From contig CP068473.1 in the NCBI GenBank assembly GCA_016766635.1, positions 492,673 to 556,672 of the forward strand: a stretch of DNA of 64,000 nt. The letters are read 5' to 3'. The notes under the pieces were generated by a model that searched no databases, was not told the origin of the DNA, and saw only the letters and a list, made by a program, of their open reading frames with translations. A program made the position numbers and the translations under genes. This DNA comes from Candidatus Xiphinematobacter sp. (GTDB lineage Bacteria; Verrucomicrobiota; Verrucomicrobiia; Chthoniobacterales; Xiphinematobacteraceae). Positions 26,155-37,672 of the stretch are shown here, in pieces. The stretch's first letter is position 1; the number at the start of each line of letters is the position of its first letter.

Positions 26155-27654
26155 ATGCGTATCTTGCTTGGTTTTCTGATGGTAGGGTGTTGCTTGGTAG
26201 TCAACGGCTGCTTGTCCTGCGCTGCGGTGCAAGAATCTACGGCGGTTTTTCCACTCCCTCTCTCCAGTTATTCTGATACTGGACTTGTACTAAGGGCACA
26301 ACTCTGGCAGCGCCTTTGGGCTGACCCACTCAATGGCCTTCTTACTCTAATTTTTTTTCTAGCAGTCCTTCACACCTTCGCGGCGCCACGGTTTATGCTT
26401 GTGTCACGTCACTACTGGAAAGAGATGTGTCATCTAGAACTAGAACAGGTAGACAGCGTAAAGAGAAAACGCAACTCGCTACGCCTCCGCAGTATGATAT
26501 TCCACCTTTTGGGCGAGGTAGAAGTCATCTTTGGTATTTGGCTGTTACCTCTTACAGCTGCCATTGCTTTGGCAAAGGGATATCCTACGCTTTTTACTTA
26601 TCTGAGTGGAGTCCGCTTTGCAGAGCCGGTTTTTGTCGTAGTCATTATGATGATGGCGGCATCCGGCCCCATTCTATACCTTACGGAAATATGCCTGTCT
26701 GCTGTGGCCTCGTTGGGAGGAGGATCGGTGGCCGCCTGGTGGTTGTCCATCCTTACTCTCGGCCCCCTGTTAGGCTCTTTCATTACCGAGCCCGCCGCTA
26801 TGACAATCTGCGCTCTACTGCTAGCAGAGAGGTTTTTTTGCCTCCGGCCCTCCCTACCCTTGCGATATGCCACGCTTGGACTTCTGTTCGTGAACATTTC
26901 TGTGGGAGGTACATTAACCCACTTTGCGGCCCCGCCAGTGGTTATGGTGGCCTCAAGGTGGGGATGGGGAATGAGCCATATGTTCCATTCGTTTGGATGG
27001 AAGGCAGCACTGAGCATTCTAATCTCCAACATGTTTTTCTTTCTGATCTTTCGGCGACAACTTCTTGTTCTCTCTCCCACCACTATCAAAGCAGAAGAAA
27101 GGGAGCAACAGCCTATCCATATTCCCCTCTGGATCATGGCGTTCCACACGGCAATGATCGCCTGGGTAGTTTTTACGGCACACCATCCAACTGTGGTAGT
27201 ATTTAGTCTGTTGCTTTTCTTGATGTTTGTTTTTGTCACTCCTAGGTACCAGAGAGCGATTCCCTTCCGTGGACCCCTGTTGGTGGGCTGTTTTCTGATG
27301 GCCCTCGTGATTCACGGTGATTTTCAGCAATGGTGGCTAGAGTCTCTTCTACGGGGATTGGGTTATTGGTCACTAATGGTTGGTTCTACTGTACTCACCG
27401 CTTTCAATGATAATGCAGCTATTACCTACCTAGCCTCACTGGTGCCCAACTTAGGTGACTGCCTAAAGTTCTCCGTGGTTGCTGGAGCGGTGGCTGGAGG
27501 CGGGCTGACTGTTATCGCTAATGCTCCAAATCCCGCTGGCCAAAATCTCCTTCAAAAATTCTTTGGGGAAGAAGGCATACACCCTGTCTATCTTTTTGCA
27601 GCAGCAATAGCCCCCACTCTTATTGTTGGTGCCTCCTTCGCGCTCCTTCCTTAA
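26155..27654 (+). CDS. Putative Na+/H+ antiporter (PF07399 type)
   Basis: This 499-residue protein has an N-terminal signal or first membrane segment and about eleven hydrophobic helices in total. It matches the layout of the putative Na+/H+ antiporter family related to NhaD and the ion transporter superfamily. Typical features are the long basic loop after the second helix (VKRKRNSLR), the acidic FGIWLLPLTAA and SFITEPAAMT helices, and the terminal repeat-like VLTAFNDNAAITYLASL and NAPNPAGQ segments. The activity is inferred from the family; ions have not been shown. It is probably a separate transcription unit ahead of sucA. Confidence 0.8.
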   Translation: MRILLGFLMVGCCLVVNGCLSCAAVQESTAVFPLPLSSYSDTGLVLRAQLWQRLWADPLNGLLTLIFFLAVLHTFAAPRFMLVSRHYWKEMCHLELEQVDSVKRKRNSLRLRSMIFHLLGEVEVIFGIWLLPLTAAIALAKGYPTLFTYLSGVRFAEPVFVVVIMMMAASGPILYLTEICLSAVASLGGGSVAAWWLSILTLGPLLGSFITEPAAMTICALLLAERFFCLRPSLPLRYATLGLLFVNISVGGTLTHFAAPPVVMVASRWGWGMSHMFHSFGWKAALSILISNMFFFLIFRRQLLVLSPTTIKAEEREQQPIHIPLWIMAFHTAMIAWVVFTAHHPTVVVFSLLLFLMFVFVTPRYQRAIPFRGPLLVGCFLMALVIHGDFQQWWLESLLRGLGYWSLMVGSTVLTAFNDNAAITYLASLVPNLGDCLKFSVVAGAVAGGGLTVIANAPNPAGQNLLQKFFGEEGIHPVYLFAAAIAPTLIVGASFALLP

Positions 27655-27831
27655 GTCGCGCAGCACTCCACGGAGGGGGATAGACTAGAACACTTCCTAG
27701 AATCGCAAGAAAATCCCGATCGGAGACAATTGACGTTGCAACGGCTGCTTACAAAGCGTACTAAGGGTTACCTTATTGTCGGGGTTTTGGCAGAGTCTGG
27801 TACGAGTTGCAATTTTGCTCCTACATCTTCC

Positions 27832-30618
27832 ATGAAAAGTTGTTCTTTTACAGCCCGTTGGAATGAGGCTTTATTGGACGAGAATTACCAGAAGTGGCAA
27901 CGTAGCCCCCGTTCTGTAAGTCCTGATTGGGCTGCCTTCTTTGAGGGTTTTGAGCTTGGCACTACTCGGGTAGAAAAAAATGGGGCTCCCGCGGCGCTGT
28001 CTGATGTCGACGAACAGAGAGTGTTACAAACTAAGGTGGACTTGGTGATTCACACGTACCGTACGCTAGGGCATTCTGTTGCAAAACTTGATCCACTACT
28101 CTCTGAACCTTTACCACAACAGGATCGAGCTGACTTTGCCCTTGAGAGTTTCGGCCTCAGAGCATCCGATCTGGAAAAAGAGGTTTCTTCTCACCTGTTC
28201 CGGGCGAGTAAGAAATTTCAGCTTCGGGAACTAATCCTAGTACTCGAACGTATCTACTGTGCTTCCATTGGAACGGAATTTATGCATATCCAGGATGCGC
28301 GTCAGAGAAATTGGATCTCAGCACGCCTAGAATTGGAGCAGGAAAAGGAAGAAACTGCGGTTACTTCCTATCTCTATAGCAGTATTCTGCGCACCCTCTA
28401 TAGGGCAGAGGCTTTTGAGCATTTCCTACACACTAATTATGTTGGGCATAAACGCTTTTCTTTAGAAGGTGCTGAGTCTCTACTAGTTAGCTTACAGGCC
28501 CTTATGGGCGCATGTGAAGGGTACAATATCCAGCAAGCTGTTCTCGGGATGACCCATCGTGGACGCTTGAACATTTTGGCCAATCTTCTTCACAAGCCGC
28601 TAGAGACAATTTTCGACGAATTCAGTCACAACGTACTTCCACAAACCGTGGAAAACAGTGGTGACGTTAAGTATCATCTTGGATACCGCACGACTTGGAA
28701 AAGCCAAGCAGGCCATGAAGTGCAAATCCATCTTGTTGCGAATCCGAGCCATCTAGAGGCAGTAGGTCCTGTTGTGCAGGGCAAAACCCGAGCTCTCCAG
28801 CATGCCTTAGGTAACAGTCAGGATAAGAAGAGGGTCCTTGCTGTTCTGATTCACGGAGACGCAGCATTTGCGGCTCAGGGAGTGGTAGCAGAGATGTTCA
28901 ATCTTTCTCAATTACCTGGTTATCAGGTAGAGGGGACGATCCATGTCATTGTAAATAACCAGATTGGCTTTACGACACTCCCATCCGATGCTCACTCCAG
29001 TAGATGTTGTACAGATGTAGCCAAGATGGTCGAGGCTCCTGTCTTTCACGTCAACGGAGATGATCCGTTGGCGGTTCATGCAATCACAAAGACTGCTCTG
29101 GAGTTCCGCCAAAATTTTGGGAAAGACGTAGTGGTTGACATCGTCTGCTTCCGCCGTCACGGTCATAATGAGGCGGATGAGCCAACTTTTACCCAGCCTG
29201 GTCTTTACAAGAGAATCAAAAGCCACCCCCTCCTGAGTGATATTCTCCTGAAAAAGGCTGAAGAGTTGGGAATTGTTGAAGGCAGAAAAGCCACTACTTG
29301 GAAAGTCAAGGAGACGGAAAGGCTGGAAGCGGCATTTGCTCAGTCAAAGACGAGGGCTGACCATTCCCACAGTGAAAAGTCTGGGATTGATGGGTCTGCT
29401 GCCATGACCATTGCTCAATCTTCTTACTCTCACAAGCCGGTTCAGACTGCTATTGGGTCTGACATGCTAGACAAAATTATGCAGGTACTAACGGCTGTCC
29501 CTGGGGATTTTCACGTTCTGCCAAAGGTTCGCCGCATGCTCTTGGAACGCAGACAGCAAATATGGCAAGCTAAGGGGCCTTATGACTGGGGGATTGCGGA
29601 GGCTCTTGCCTTTGGTTCACTCCTCTTGGAAAAGGTACCTGTAAGACTTTCAGGTCAAGATAGCCAGAGAGGCACCTTCAGTCACCGCCATAGTGTTCTC
29701 CACGATGAGGTAACTTGTGAACGATATATCCCACTAAACCATCTCTCCCCCTATCAGGCCAGATTTTGTGTCTACAACAGTCCACTCTCTGAATATGCCG
29801 TGTTGGGGTTTGACTATGGCTTCTCTCTAGAGTGTCCATCCATGCTGTGTCTTTGGGAGGCCCAATTTGGAGATTTTGCTAATGGTGCACAGATCGTCAT
29901 TGATCAGTTTATCTCTTCTTCTGAAGCTAAGTGGCGCAGGCAGAGTTCCATTGTAATGCTGCTTCCCCATGGTTATGAAGGGCAGGGTCCAGAGCATTCT
30001 AGTTCTCGGTTGGAACGCTTCCTACAGCTTTGTGCAGAAGAAAACATGCAGATCTGTAACCCGAGCACGCCGGCACAGTACTTTCATGCCCTACGCCGTC
30101 AGGTTCATGGAAGGTATTGCAAACCTTTGATCATCACGACACCCAAAAGCCTTTTGCGTCATGAACAATCCGTTTCAAAAGCCCGGGATTTTACCAGTTC
30201 CCACTTTTTCGAAATCCTGAGCGATCCTCCTGGCACCAGACAACCAGAGAAGGTGCGCCGGATAGTTTTTTGTTCCGGAAAAGTCTACTATGATCTACTC
30301 CAGTACCGGGCAGCCCACCAGCTAGAAGAGTCGGTTGTACTTGTACGGGTCGAGCAGCTCTATCCCTTACATGAAGAAGAACTCATCAGGGTTTTCCAGC
30401 GCTATCCTTCTGCTACACGGGTTGTTTGGTGCCAGGAGGAGTCTAGTAACATGGGGGCATGGGCGTTTATCCGTCCGCAGCTTCAGAGGCTACTTGGCTG
30501 TGAAATCTTCTATGCTGGACGACCAGCCAGTGCAAGTCCAGCCACTGGGTTTAACTTCGTCCACAAGCAGCAGCAGGTTGCACTAGTTAAGGCAGCATTT
30601 GGAGGTCAAGATCCATAA
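27832..30618 (+). CDS. sucA: 2-oxoglutarate dehydrogenase E1 component
   Basis: SucA is the thiamine-diphosphate-dependent E1 that decarboxylates 2-oxoglutarate in the TCA cycle and passes the succinyl group to SucB. From the ATG at 27832 it has 928 residues, normal for the family. It begins with the E1o N-terminal helix ([24 protein letters not shown]). It contains the GMTHRGRLN loop, the ThDP/Mg motif [11 protein letters not shown] to VNNQIGFTT, and the substrate-channel HRHSVLHDE segment. The frame is open back to a TTG at 27730 preceded by GGAG; those 34 residues look unlike SucA. The sucB start follows 4 bases after the stop. Confidence 0.96.
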   Translation: MKSCSFTARWNEALLDENYQKWQRSPRSVSPDWAAFFEGFELGTTRVEKNGAPAALSDVDEQRVLQTKVDLVIHTYRTLGHSVAKLDPLLSEPLPQQDRADFALESFGLRASDLEKEVSSHLFRASKKFQLRELILVLERIYCASIGTEFMHIQDARQRNWISARLELEQEKEETAVTSYLYSSILRTLYRAEAFEHFLHTNYVGHKRFSLEGAESLLVSLQALMGACEGYNIQQAVLGMTHRGRLNILANLLHKPLETIFDEFSHNVLPQTVENSGDVKYHLGYRTTWKSQAGHEVQIHLVANPSHLEAVGPVVQGKTRALQHALGNSQDKKRVLAVLIHGDAAFAAQGVVAEMFNLSQLPGYQVEGTIHVIVNNQIGFTTLPSDAHSSRCCTDVAKMVEAPVFHVNGDDPLAVHAITKTALEFRQNFGKDVVVDIVCFRRHGHNEADEPTFTQPGLYKRIKSHPLLSDILLKKAEELGIVEGRKATTWKVKETERLEAAFAQSKTRADHSHSEKSGIDGSAAMTIAQSSYSHKPVQTAIGSDMLDKIMQVLTAVPGDFHVLPKVRRMLLERRQQIWQAKGPYDWGIAEALAFGSLLLEKVPVRLSGQDSQRGTFSHRHSVLHDEVTCERYIPLNHLSPYQARFCVYNSPLSEYAVLGFDYGFSLECPSMLCLWEAQFGDFANGAQIVIDQFISSSEAKWRRQSSIVMLLPHGYEGQGPEHSSSRLERFLQLCAEENMQICNPSTPAQYFHALRRQVHGRYCKPLIITTPKSLLRHEQSVSKARDFTSSHFFEILSDPPGTRQPEKVRRIVFCSGKVYYDLLQYRAAHQLEESVVLVRVEQLYPLHEEELIRVFQRYPSATRVVWCQEESSNMGAWAFIRPQLQRLLGCEIFYAGRPASASPATGFNFVHKQQQVALVKAAFGGQDP

Positions 30619-30622
30619 TTCC

Positions 30623-31705
30623 GTGCGTATCGAAGTTCAAGTTCCAGAAGTTGGGGAGTCAATTTCCAGTGGCGTTCTGTCCGTTTGGCACAAGAAGGAT
30701 GGAGAGCAGATTCATGTAGGAGAAGCGCTTTTTTCTCTAGAAACAGACAAGATTTCCACTGAGATAAATGCACCTGAATCAGGAGTGATAGACACGTTGG
30801 TAAGTGAGGGAGAGGAAGTTAGAATTGGCCAAATAGTTGCAACCATCGAGACTACCTCTGCCGGGGCGGCAAGTTCTATCTCCCCTCCTCTTGTGGAGCC
30901 TAAGGAGACATCTATGGCCTCATCTGCCAGATCGGAGGAGAAGAAAGAAAAAAAGCAGCAGGAAGACAATCTCCCCCCAAAAGAAGCGGAGGAGAAGAAG
31001 GAGCGTTCCCTGGTCACTCGCAAGCGGCTTTCTCCACTTCGCAAGAAAATTGCGGCCCAGCTGGTATCTGCACAGCAATCCGCGGCTATTCTGACTACAT
31101 TCAATGAGTGCGACATGAGTGCAGTTATTAGGATTCGTAAGCGTCTCCAGGAGGAATTTCAAAAGCAACATAAGGTGAAATTAGGCTTTATGTCTTTCTT
31201 TATTAAAGCCGTAGTGAGTGCATTACGGGCTGTACCTATCATTAATTCTCGAATAGAAGACGACGAGCTGATCCAGAACCACTTTTACAATATCGGCGTA
31301 GCTGTGGGTACTGAGCGTGGGCTGATTGTCCCTGTACTACGCAACTGTGAGCAAAGGTCCTTTGCAGATCTTGAGCGTGAACTGTTAAGCTTTGCAATGA
31401 AAGCGCGATCAGGTGAGATAGCCCTTGAAGATCTGCAGAACGGCATATTTACCATTTCCAACGGAGGAGTGTATGGCTCCCTATTAAGTACTCCGATCCT
31501 TAATCCTCCTCAAAGTGCTATTTTAGGGATGCACAAGATTCAAGAGCGGGTGACTGCCTTGCAAGGGCGGATGGTAGTTCGCCCAATGATGTATCTTGCT
31601 CTCAGCTATGACCACCGCATAATTGATGGGAGGGAAGCAGTAACTTTTTTGGTTCACATCAAGGACTGTGTGGAGAATCCAACCCGCTTGCTTGTAATGC
31701 CCTAA
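30623..31705 (+). CDS. sucB: Dihydrolipoamide succinyltransferase E2, lacking the subunit-binding domain
   Basis: SucB is the core of the 2-oxoglutarate dehydrogenase complex. From the GTG at 30623 it has 360 residues. The lipoyl domain (1-78) has the modified Lys43 in ETDKIST. A linker of about 55 residues rich in Glu, Lys and Gln follows. The catalytic domain starts at about 133 ([13 protein letters not shown]) and ends with the active-site SYDHRIIDG. The peripheral subunit-binding domain normally found between these, which anchors E3, is not present. A TTG at 30599 inside sucA is an alternative start. The 2-oxoglutarate E3 (lpd) is not in the window. Confidence 0.93.
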   Translation: MRIEVQVPEVGESISSGVLSVWHKKDGEQIHVGEALFSLETDKISTEINAPESGVIDTLVSEGEEVRIGQIVATIETTSAGAASSISPPLVEPKETSMASSARSEEKKEKKQQEDNLPPKEAEEKKERSLVTRKRLSPLRKKIAAQLVSAQQSAAILTTFNECDMSAVIRIRKRLQEEFQKQHKVKLGFMSFFIKAVVSALRAVPIINSRIEDDELIQNHFYNIGVAVGTERGLIVPVLRNCEQRSFADLERELLSFAMKARSGEIALEDLQNGIFTISNGGVYGSLLSTPILNPPQSAILGMHKIQERVTALQGRMVVRPMMYLALSYDHRIIDGREAVTFLVHIKDCVENPTRLLVMP

Positions 31706-31794
31706 ATCTTCGTCTGGGTATCTAGTCTGTTGGCTGGTTTTTTCTCGTTTCCGGTACTAGATGAGTCTAGCACGTTCCCATAAAGGTGGTTAGT

Positions 31795-33186
31795 ATGGAA
31801 ATGGTCTTTGAGGCTGGAAAGACCGCTCTTGTCCTCCTAGAGGTTGTACTGATCTTTAACTTCATCATCATTGTCCACGAGCTGGGGCACTTCTTTGCCG
31901 CCCGCCGATGTGGGTTAAAAGTAGATAGATTTTCTGTTTGGTTTGGTCCCGCCCTATGGAAAAAGACCGTTTCTGGTGTGGAGTACAGGTTGGGTTGCGT
32001 TCCAGCTGGCGGGTTTGTCTCCATTCCGAACATGTCCTCTGTGGAGCCTATTAATAAAACACCGGATGGCTGTTTTCCGGTAGTTTCCCCATGGAGGAAA
32101 ATCTTTGTTGCGTTCTCTGGGCCTCTTTTCAGTCTACTACTAGCATTTGTCTTTGCGGCTTTGGTCTGGGCGCTTGGGAGGCCGATAAGTGAGTCTGAAG
32201 CCACGACAGTCATAGGCTATATAGATCCTAATGGGCCAGCTGCTGGTGCTGGCATCCATGTGGGGGACAAGATTCTTGCTATAGATGGGCACCCCGTTAG
32301 CCGCTTTGCCGGCGCAGGGCAGGTTAATGACACTATAGTATGGAACGTAGCGCGAAGTGAAAAGCCCACTATTCGAATCTCCTTGGTCCGTGGGGGTAAG
32401 CGGCTTGCTTTTGATATTAGGCCTGTAGTTCCTCAGACAAATAGTTTGGGGAGAAAGGGATTCCGTCAGATCGGAGTCGCTCCTGCTCAGCTTCCCGTTA
32501 TCGCTAATATTTTTGAGAATAGTCCTGCTTGGCGAGCAGGATTACGAAAAAGGGATGCCATCGTGGCTACCAACGGTCAGAAGGTTTACAGCGTTAGGGA
32601 GCTTGCCGACATTATAAAGGTAAGGGGCATACAGCCACTAAAATTGACGGTTCAGCGTGCCGAACACACTCTGCAAGTGGCTGTTACCCCATGCATACTG
32701 CAGGGGAAGCAGTCACCGTGTCTCGGGATCCTGTGGGATAATCGGGGGAGAGTGCATACCTCTCATCCTAACCCTATTGACCAAATAATTGCAGGAGTAC
32801 AAACCGTCTGGGAAACCCTGATGGCAGTTGCTTCCAAAAAATCAGAAATTAAAATGCAACATTTGAGTGGATTTGTTGGTATCATGCGTCTGTATTACCT
32901 AAGTTTTGTAGCCCCGGAAGGTTGGAAGATGGCGCTTTGGCTTAGCGTGGCACTTAACGTGAACGTGGCTGTCCTTAATCTGTTTCCTATCCCCCCATTG
33001 GATGGAGGTCATATTCTGCTTTCTGTAATTGAGTGGATTCGGAGAAGGCCTGTTCAGGAAAGCGCCCTAGAGAAGGTGCAGATTGCGTTTACCCTCTTGT
33101 TAATCGGGTTCGTGCTCTATCTAACTTTCTATGATATTCAAGACTTTCCATGGGGGTTCTCCGAACAGTTACCTCCAAAGAGATGA
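31795..33186 (+). CDS. rseP: RIP zinc metalloprotease RseP (site-2 protease family)
   Basis: This 463-residue intramembrane protease cuts membrane-bound substrates such as anti-sigma factors and leftover signal peptides. The zinc site is HELGH near the first helix (His28, Glu29, His32), with the third ligand in NLFPIPPLDGGH near the end. Two PDZ domains lie in the periplasmic loop (about 135-210 and 225-300), marked by NGPAAGAGIHVGD and NSPAWRAGLRKRD. The ATG at 31795 has AAGGTGG six bases upstream, better than a GTG three codons earlier. It is followed by ispG after 24 bases, a common pairing in bacteria. Confidence 0.94.
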   Translation: MEMVFEAGKTALVLLEVVLIFNFIIIVHELGHFFAARRCGLKVDRFSVWFGPALWKKTVSGVEYRLGCVPAGGFVSIPNMSSVEPINKTPDGCFPVVSPWRKIFVAFSGPLFSLLLAFVFAALVWALGRPISESEATTVIGYIDPNGPAAGAGIHVGDKILAIDGHPVSRFAGAGQVNDTIVWNVARSEKPTIRISLVRGGKRLAFDIRPVVPQTNSLGRKGFRQIGVAPAQLPVIANIFENSPAWRAGLRKRDAIVATNGQKVYSVRELADIIKVRGIQPLKLTVQRAEHTLQVAVTPCILQGKQSPCLGILWDNRGRVHTSHPNPIDQIIAGVQTVWETLMAVASKKSEIKMQHLSGFVGIMRLYYLSFVAPEGWKMALWLSVALNVNVAVLNLFPIPPLDGGHILLSVIEWIRRRPVQESALEKVQIAFTLLLIGFVLYLTFYDIQDFPWGFSEQLPPKR

Positions 33187-33210
33187 ATTTTCCCATCTCT
33201 CATTAGATCC

Positions 33211-34962
33211 GTGAAGGCGTTTCCTGCTTTCTACTATCGGAAACGATCCACACAAACGGTCAGTGTGGGTCAGGTGATCATCGGTGGGAATAGTCCCCTC
33301 TGCATTCAATCTATGATTACGGCCGGCACTATGGATACTGAGGCCTCTGTGCAGGAGGTTATGGAGTTAGCCGAAGTAGGTTCTCAGATAGTGAGAATTA
33401 CAGCTCCCACAGTCAGGGAAGCACATAATCTTAGGGTAATTAAGAGTGAGCTCGCGACTAGGGGGTGCAATGTCCCACTGGTGGCTGACATTCACTTCAA
33501 GTCTGGAGCGGCTATGGAAGCAGCCAAGTGGGTAGAAAAGGTTCGCATTAATCCCGGCAACTACGCAGATTCAAAAAAGTTTTCCATTCGAGGATACACT
33601 GATGAGGAATACAGGATGGAACTAGTGCGAGTTCGGCGGCTGTTTGAGCCTCTTGTCGCCCTCTGCAAAGCACGCGGGATTGCCCTGCGTATCGGAGTGA
33701 ACCATGGATCACTAAGCGATCGTATCATGAACCGCTATGGTGACACCCCTCTTGGGATGGTAGAGAGTGCCATGGAGTTTGCAAATGTTGCTCGGGATCT
33801 CGGTTACCATAACTTGGTCTTTTCCATGAAAGCATCTAGTCCCAAAATGATGATTGCCGCCAACCGTCTCCTTGTTGCACGGCTTTCCGAGGCTGGGTTG
33901 AATTATCCCCTCCATTTAGGAGTTACAGAGGCTGGCAATGGAGAAGAGGGCCGCATCAAAAGTGCCATTGGAATTGGTAGTCTCCTGCACGATGGAATCG
34001 GCGATACCGTTCGTGTTTCTCTAACAGAGGATAGTATCCATGAAATCCACTTTGCCAAGGCGCTGATTGATCCCTTTCTTTCCAAGGAAAATGAGGTGCC
34101 TCTCTTTGAGGATTTCCCGCCGTCCTTTAGCTACTTTTCCTACTCTAGGAGGGCCACGCACCGCATCCTCATTCATGGTATTCCCGTTGGGGGTGAGGAA
34201 CCCATCCGAGTTTTTACTAGTAGGGAAAGGTGGAATGTCCTTAGCCAACGGTTCCCTCAAATGGGGGAATGTCGGCCGGAGATTGTGCTCGAGAACTCTG
34301 GGATAAAGAGCGTGGACCCGAGAGATCAGCGTGCCGTGGGTCTTCTATGCGAAGAAACCATCCCCAGACTGGTCACCGTTGCGGATGGTATCGACCTGTC
34401 CCCCATCAGTGCTTTTCGTTTACTTGCTGCCCGCATCCCAGCCTATCATCCCATCCTTTTGAAGGACACGCTTTTTCCTACTTTAGTTAGACATGATCCT
34501 CTCTCTAGCCTCTTGGAGGCATCCATACATATAGGTTCCCTGATTTGTGACGGTATTGGTAATGCTGTCCTTGTTCAGGGGGAACAAGAACCTGAACGAT
34601 CCGTACGGATTGCCTACAATATTCTCCAAGCATCTGGAGCAAGGCTTTCCAAGACAGACTATGTGGCCTGCCCTTCTTGTGGACGCACTCTTTTTAATCT
34701 CCAGCAAACAACTTCGCACGTTAAAGCCGCAACTTCCCACCTTAAGGGTGTGCGGATCGCCATTATGGGGTGCATCGTTAACGGACCTGGAGAAATGGCC
34801 GATGCAGACTTTGGATACGTAGGTGGTGCCCCAGGCAAGGTTAATCTCTACGTTGGGAAGACCCCGGTCAAATTTAACATTCCTGAGAAGGAAGCTGTAA
34901 GTTGTCTCTTGGATTTGATTCGCAAATATGGCAGGTGGGCAGATCCGCCGCTTACGAGTTAG
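33211..34962 (+). CDS. ispG: 4-hydroxy-3-methylbut-2-enyl diphosphate synthase, long form
   Basis: IspG makes HMBPP in the non-mevalonate isoprenoid pathway, feeding undecaprenyl phosphate synthesis for the cell wall. The 583-residue protein is the three-domain form with a large insertion between the TIM barrel and the iron-sulfur domain, as in chlamydiae and plants. The barrel includes VADIHF and VRINPGNY; the cluster ligands sit in CPSCGRTLF and MGCIVNGPGEM near the C-terminus. The start is GTG. It is the last gene of a plus-strand run after rseP. Confidence 0.95.
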   Translation: MKAFPAFYYRKRSTQTVSVGQVIIGGNSPLCIQSMITAGTMDTEASVQEVMELAEVGSQIVRITAPTVREAHNLRVIKSELATRGCNVPLVADIHFKSGAAMEAAKWVEKVRINPGNYADSKKFSIRGYTDEEYRMELVRVRRLFEPLVALCKARGIALRIGVNHGSLSDRIMNRYGDTPLGMVESAMEFANVARDLGYHNLVFSMKASSPKMMIAANRLLVARLSEAGLNYPLHLGVTEAGNGEEGRIKSAIGIGSLLHDGIGDTVRVSLTEDSIHEIHFAKALIDPFLSKENEVPLFEDFPPSFSYFSYSRRATHRILIHGIPVGGEEPIRVFTSRERWNVLSQRFPQMGECRPEIVLENSGIKSVDPRDQRAVGLLCEETIPRLVTVADGIDLSPISAFRLLAARIPAYHPILLKDTLFPTLVRHDPLSSLLEASIHIGSLICDGIGNAVLVQGEQEPERSVRIAYNILQASGARLSKTDYVACPSCGRTLFNLQQTTSHVKAATSHLKGVRIAIMGCIVNGPGEMADADFGYVGGAPGKVNLYVGKTPVKFNIPEKEAVSCLLDLIRKYGRWADPPLTS

Positions 34963-35100
34963 TAAAAAAGAAAAAGGGAGGACGTATCCTCAGCTTGTTG
35001 TTGTGTCTCATCGACAAGGTTTGTTCACAACCGGAAAAACGCCGTGGGAAAAGCTCTCAAGGGGCGTGATCTAGCAATAGGGATAAGCGGTCTTCTCCCT

Positions 35101-36915
35101 TTATTTTTTGCATGGATTATTATACGGAAGGGGCATACCTAAGGATTTCTTACGAAGGCGCAGGGAACTAGGAGTTACTTCCACGTATTCGTCTGGACCG
35201 ATGAATTCGAGAGCTTGTTCCAGATCCATTTTTACGGGTGGATCCAGCCGGATACACTTCCCTTCGCCCTGGCTTCGCATGTTAGTTAAGTGTTTTACCT
35301 TACATGGATTGACTGTAAGATCCTCTGGCCTGGAGTGTTCCCCAACTATCATGCCAACATAGATGTCCTCTTGTGGCCCAATAAAGAGTCTTCCACGCTC
35401 TTGGATGTTACTAAGCGCATAGCCGGTGGAGGTTCCGGTTTCCATGGAGATGAGCGCTCCGCCATTTCTTTGTATGGGGATTTCTCCCTTATGGGGGCCG
35501 TACTCCCTAAAAAGATGTGTCATCACACCACGCCCTCTGGTAAGGGAAACGAGCTCCGTTTTGAGACCAATTAATCCCCTAGTTGGGAGCACAGCTTCAA
35601 TATCAATGGAATGGAGATGCTGTTGCATTTTGACAACTTCAGCCTTACGGCGAGAAAAAGATTTGAGAATGTGCCCTAGGCTTTCCAGGGGAACGTCTAC
35701 ATGGACAGTTTCAAATGGCTCAAGCAGGTTTGCAGCATCTGCAGCCCTCTGGCAGACAGCTTCTGGTCTCGAAAGCACTAGCTCGTAACCCTCCCGACGC
35801 ATTTGTTCAGCCAGCACGGCAACCTGCATCTCCCCCCTAGCCCGGATTTCAAAATGTCCCACTGTCCCTGTATCTAACATTTTCAGAGAGATATTCGTGC
35901 GAGTTTCGCGTACAAGCCGCTCGTGGATATGTCGAGCGGTGAGAAACTTACCCTCTTTGCCAGCCATTGGAGAATCATTGACGGTGATACGCATGCTGAT
36001 GGTGAGAGGGTCGATATCTACAAAAGTTAAAGCGCTGCTGTCCTCCAACTCAGTAATGGTTTCCCCAATGCAAACGTTTTCAAAGCCTGAAAGGCCCACA
36101 ATATGACCCTCTACAGCTTCCTGGATTTGAATTTTTTCCAAACCCTCGTGTTCAAGGAGGGCAGCAACATTCCCTCGCAGACGACGCCCATCCCGGCAAA
36201 GCCGAAACACTGGTCTCCCTACGCGGATTGTACCACTAACCACACGTCCCCAAGCGATCCTGCCTAGGTAGGCACTGTGATCTAAATTGGTAACCAAGAA
36301 TTGGAAGTATTTTTTGGCCGATGGATGAGGAGGTGGGATATATCGAACGATTGCCTCGAAGAGAGGCTCCATAGTAGTGGAGGAGTGATCCAGCTCTCTC
36401 TTGGCGAATCCCGCTTTAGCACTCGTGTATACGTGAGGAAAATCCAGCTGTTCGTCGGTCACATTAAGTTCCAAAAACAACTCAAAAACCATGTCCAACA
36501 CCTTATTGGGGCGCGCATTTTCTCGGTCAATTTTGTTTATGACAACAATAGGCTTGAGCTTATGGGTAAGTGCCTTCTGAAGCACAAACTTCGTCTGAGC
36601 CTGCGGGCCATCATGAGCATCTACCACTAGCAGGACGCCGTCCACTGTTTGCATAACGCGCTCCACTTCTCCACCAAAGTCAGCATGCCCCGGGGTGTCT
36701 ACGACATTAATAAGGAAATTTTTCCAACGAAAGGCGGCATTTTTGGAACAAATTGTGATCCCCTTTTCCCTTTCAATCTCTATGGAGTCCATAACCCGTT
36801 TGTCTATTTTCTGATTAGGACGAAAGGTACCCGATTGGAGAAGGAGTTGGTCCACCAAAGTAGTCTTACCGTGATCGACGTGGGCAATGATTGCAATGTT
36901 TCGGATGTCTTCCAT
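35101..36915 (-). CDS. typA: Ribosome-associated GTPase TypA/BipA
   Basis: TypA is a translational GTPase that binds ribosomes and supports 50S assembly and growth under stress. The ATG at 36913-36915 gives 604 residues beginning [17 protein letters not shown], the family-typical N-terminus. G-motifs present are [16 protein letters not shown] and NKIDRE. Domains II, III and V and the TypA-specific C-terminal domain follow, with the GRGVMTHLF and [13 protein letters not shown] segments. The frame stays open for 91 more codons upstream; that extension has no resemblance to TypA. Confidence 0.95.
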   Translation of the reverse strand: MEDIRNIAIIAHVDHGKTTLVDQLLLQSGTFRPNQKIDKRVMDSIEIEREKGITICSKNAAFRWKNFLINVVDTPGHADFGGEVERVMQTVDGVLLVVDAHDGPQAQTKFVLQKALTHKLKPIVVINKIDRENARPNKVLDMVFELFLELNVTDEQLDFPHVYTSAKAGFAKRELDHSSTTMEPLFEAIVRYIPPPHPSAKKYFQFLVTNLDHSAYLGRIAWGRVVSGTIRVGRPVFRLCRDGRRLRGNVAALLEHEGLEKIQIQEAVEGHIVGLSGFENVCIGETITELEDSSALTFVDIDPLTISMRITVNDSPMAGKEGKFLTARHIHERLVRETRTNISLKMLDTGTVGHFEIRARGEMQVAVLAEQMRREGYELVLSRPEAVCQRAADAANLLEPFETVHVDVPLESLGHILKSFSRRKAEVVKMQQHLHSIDIEAVLPTRGLIGLKTELVSLTRGRGVMTHLFREYGPHKGEIPIQRNGGALISMETGTSTGYALSNIQERGRLFIGPQEDIYVGMIVGEHSRPEDLTVNPCKVKHLTNMRSQGEGKCIRLDPPVKMDLEQALEFIGPDEYVEVTPSSLRLRKKSLGMPLPYNNPCKK

Positions 36916-37590
36916 AGGCACCTGCAGTGACTCTGCCAGACTGCTTGTTGGCAAAGGCCGCGAACCGTCACAGTAAAACCGGTCGAGGTCCACTTCTACC
37001 CCTGGGGAACATAATTGTAAAGCAACCCAAGATTTCTGTTCCACATGCTTATCCCCACCGCCAGTTTCTCCGTGTATGTCCCTCTTCTTTTCTTTAAGGG
37101 ATAGGCCTGCGGCAACCTCCAGTACTTTTACCTGGACTGGGCATGGGAATTGCCCAGCGGGTTTTTTTACCCTGCCAAGACTCCCCACACACCTGGGTCA
37201 GCGTATCACGTTTATTTTTTCTCCTATTCTTCTGTAGAGAACCATGAGATGGACCCCTCCTCTACAATACAAGAGGACCAGTATGGCAACCCGAAAAACT
37301 TGTGTACGAGATTCCATTCTACTGGCAGTCTAGTAGAAGGAAAAGGACTTAAGGAACGACTCTTGGTAGGGAGATAGAGGCCGTGTAGGCTACGTTGCAG
37401 TCGGTACGTCTTTTCTATAAAACAGCAATTGATTCGTCTACTGGAACCTCTTTTGAGGTTGGTAATAATTTAGATTAGGTTCCCTTTAGAAGCTGGGGTG
37501 GTTGGTTTTAGGATCGATGGGGGAGTTCTTTTCCTTTCCATTTTAGCATGTTTTGCCATGACTACCTGTAATTAAGCGGAGAGTTTGTTC
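36916..37590. other. Upstream region of typA, no gene seen
   Basis: A minus-strand frame in phase with typA is open from 37188 to its start but looks non-coding or decayed. The rest up to the tRNA-Leu holds no recognisable gene. The promoter of typA is expected here. Confidence 0.4.
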
Positions 37591-37672
37591 TGCTCATGAG
37601 AGGACTCGAACCTCCAGGGGTTTCCCCATACGGTCCTGAACCGTACGCGTCTGCCAATTCCGCCACATGAGC
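37591..37672 (-). tRNA. tRNA-Leu (anticodon CAG)
   Basis: An 82-base class II tRNA with a perfect acceptor stem GCTCATG/CATGAGC, anticodon loop TTCAGGA (CAG, reading CUG), a long variable arm (TGGGGAAACCCC) and T loop TTCGAGT. No CCA is encoded. Confidence 0.95.

Noticed and set aside
26427-27206. A 259-codon plus-strand frame and a 213-codon minus-strand frame inside the antiporter gene
   Set aside because: They overlap a clear membrane-protein gene in other frames, and their translations have no family motifs or plausible starts.
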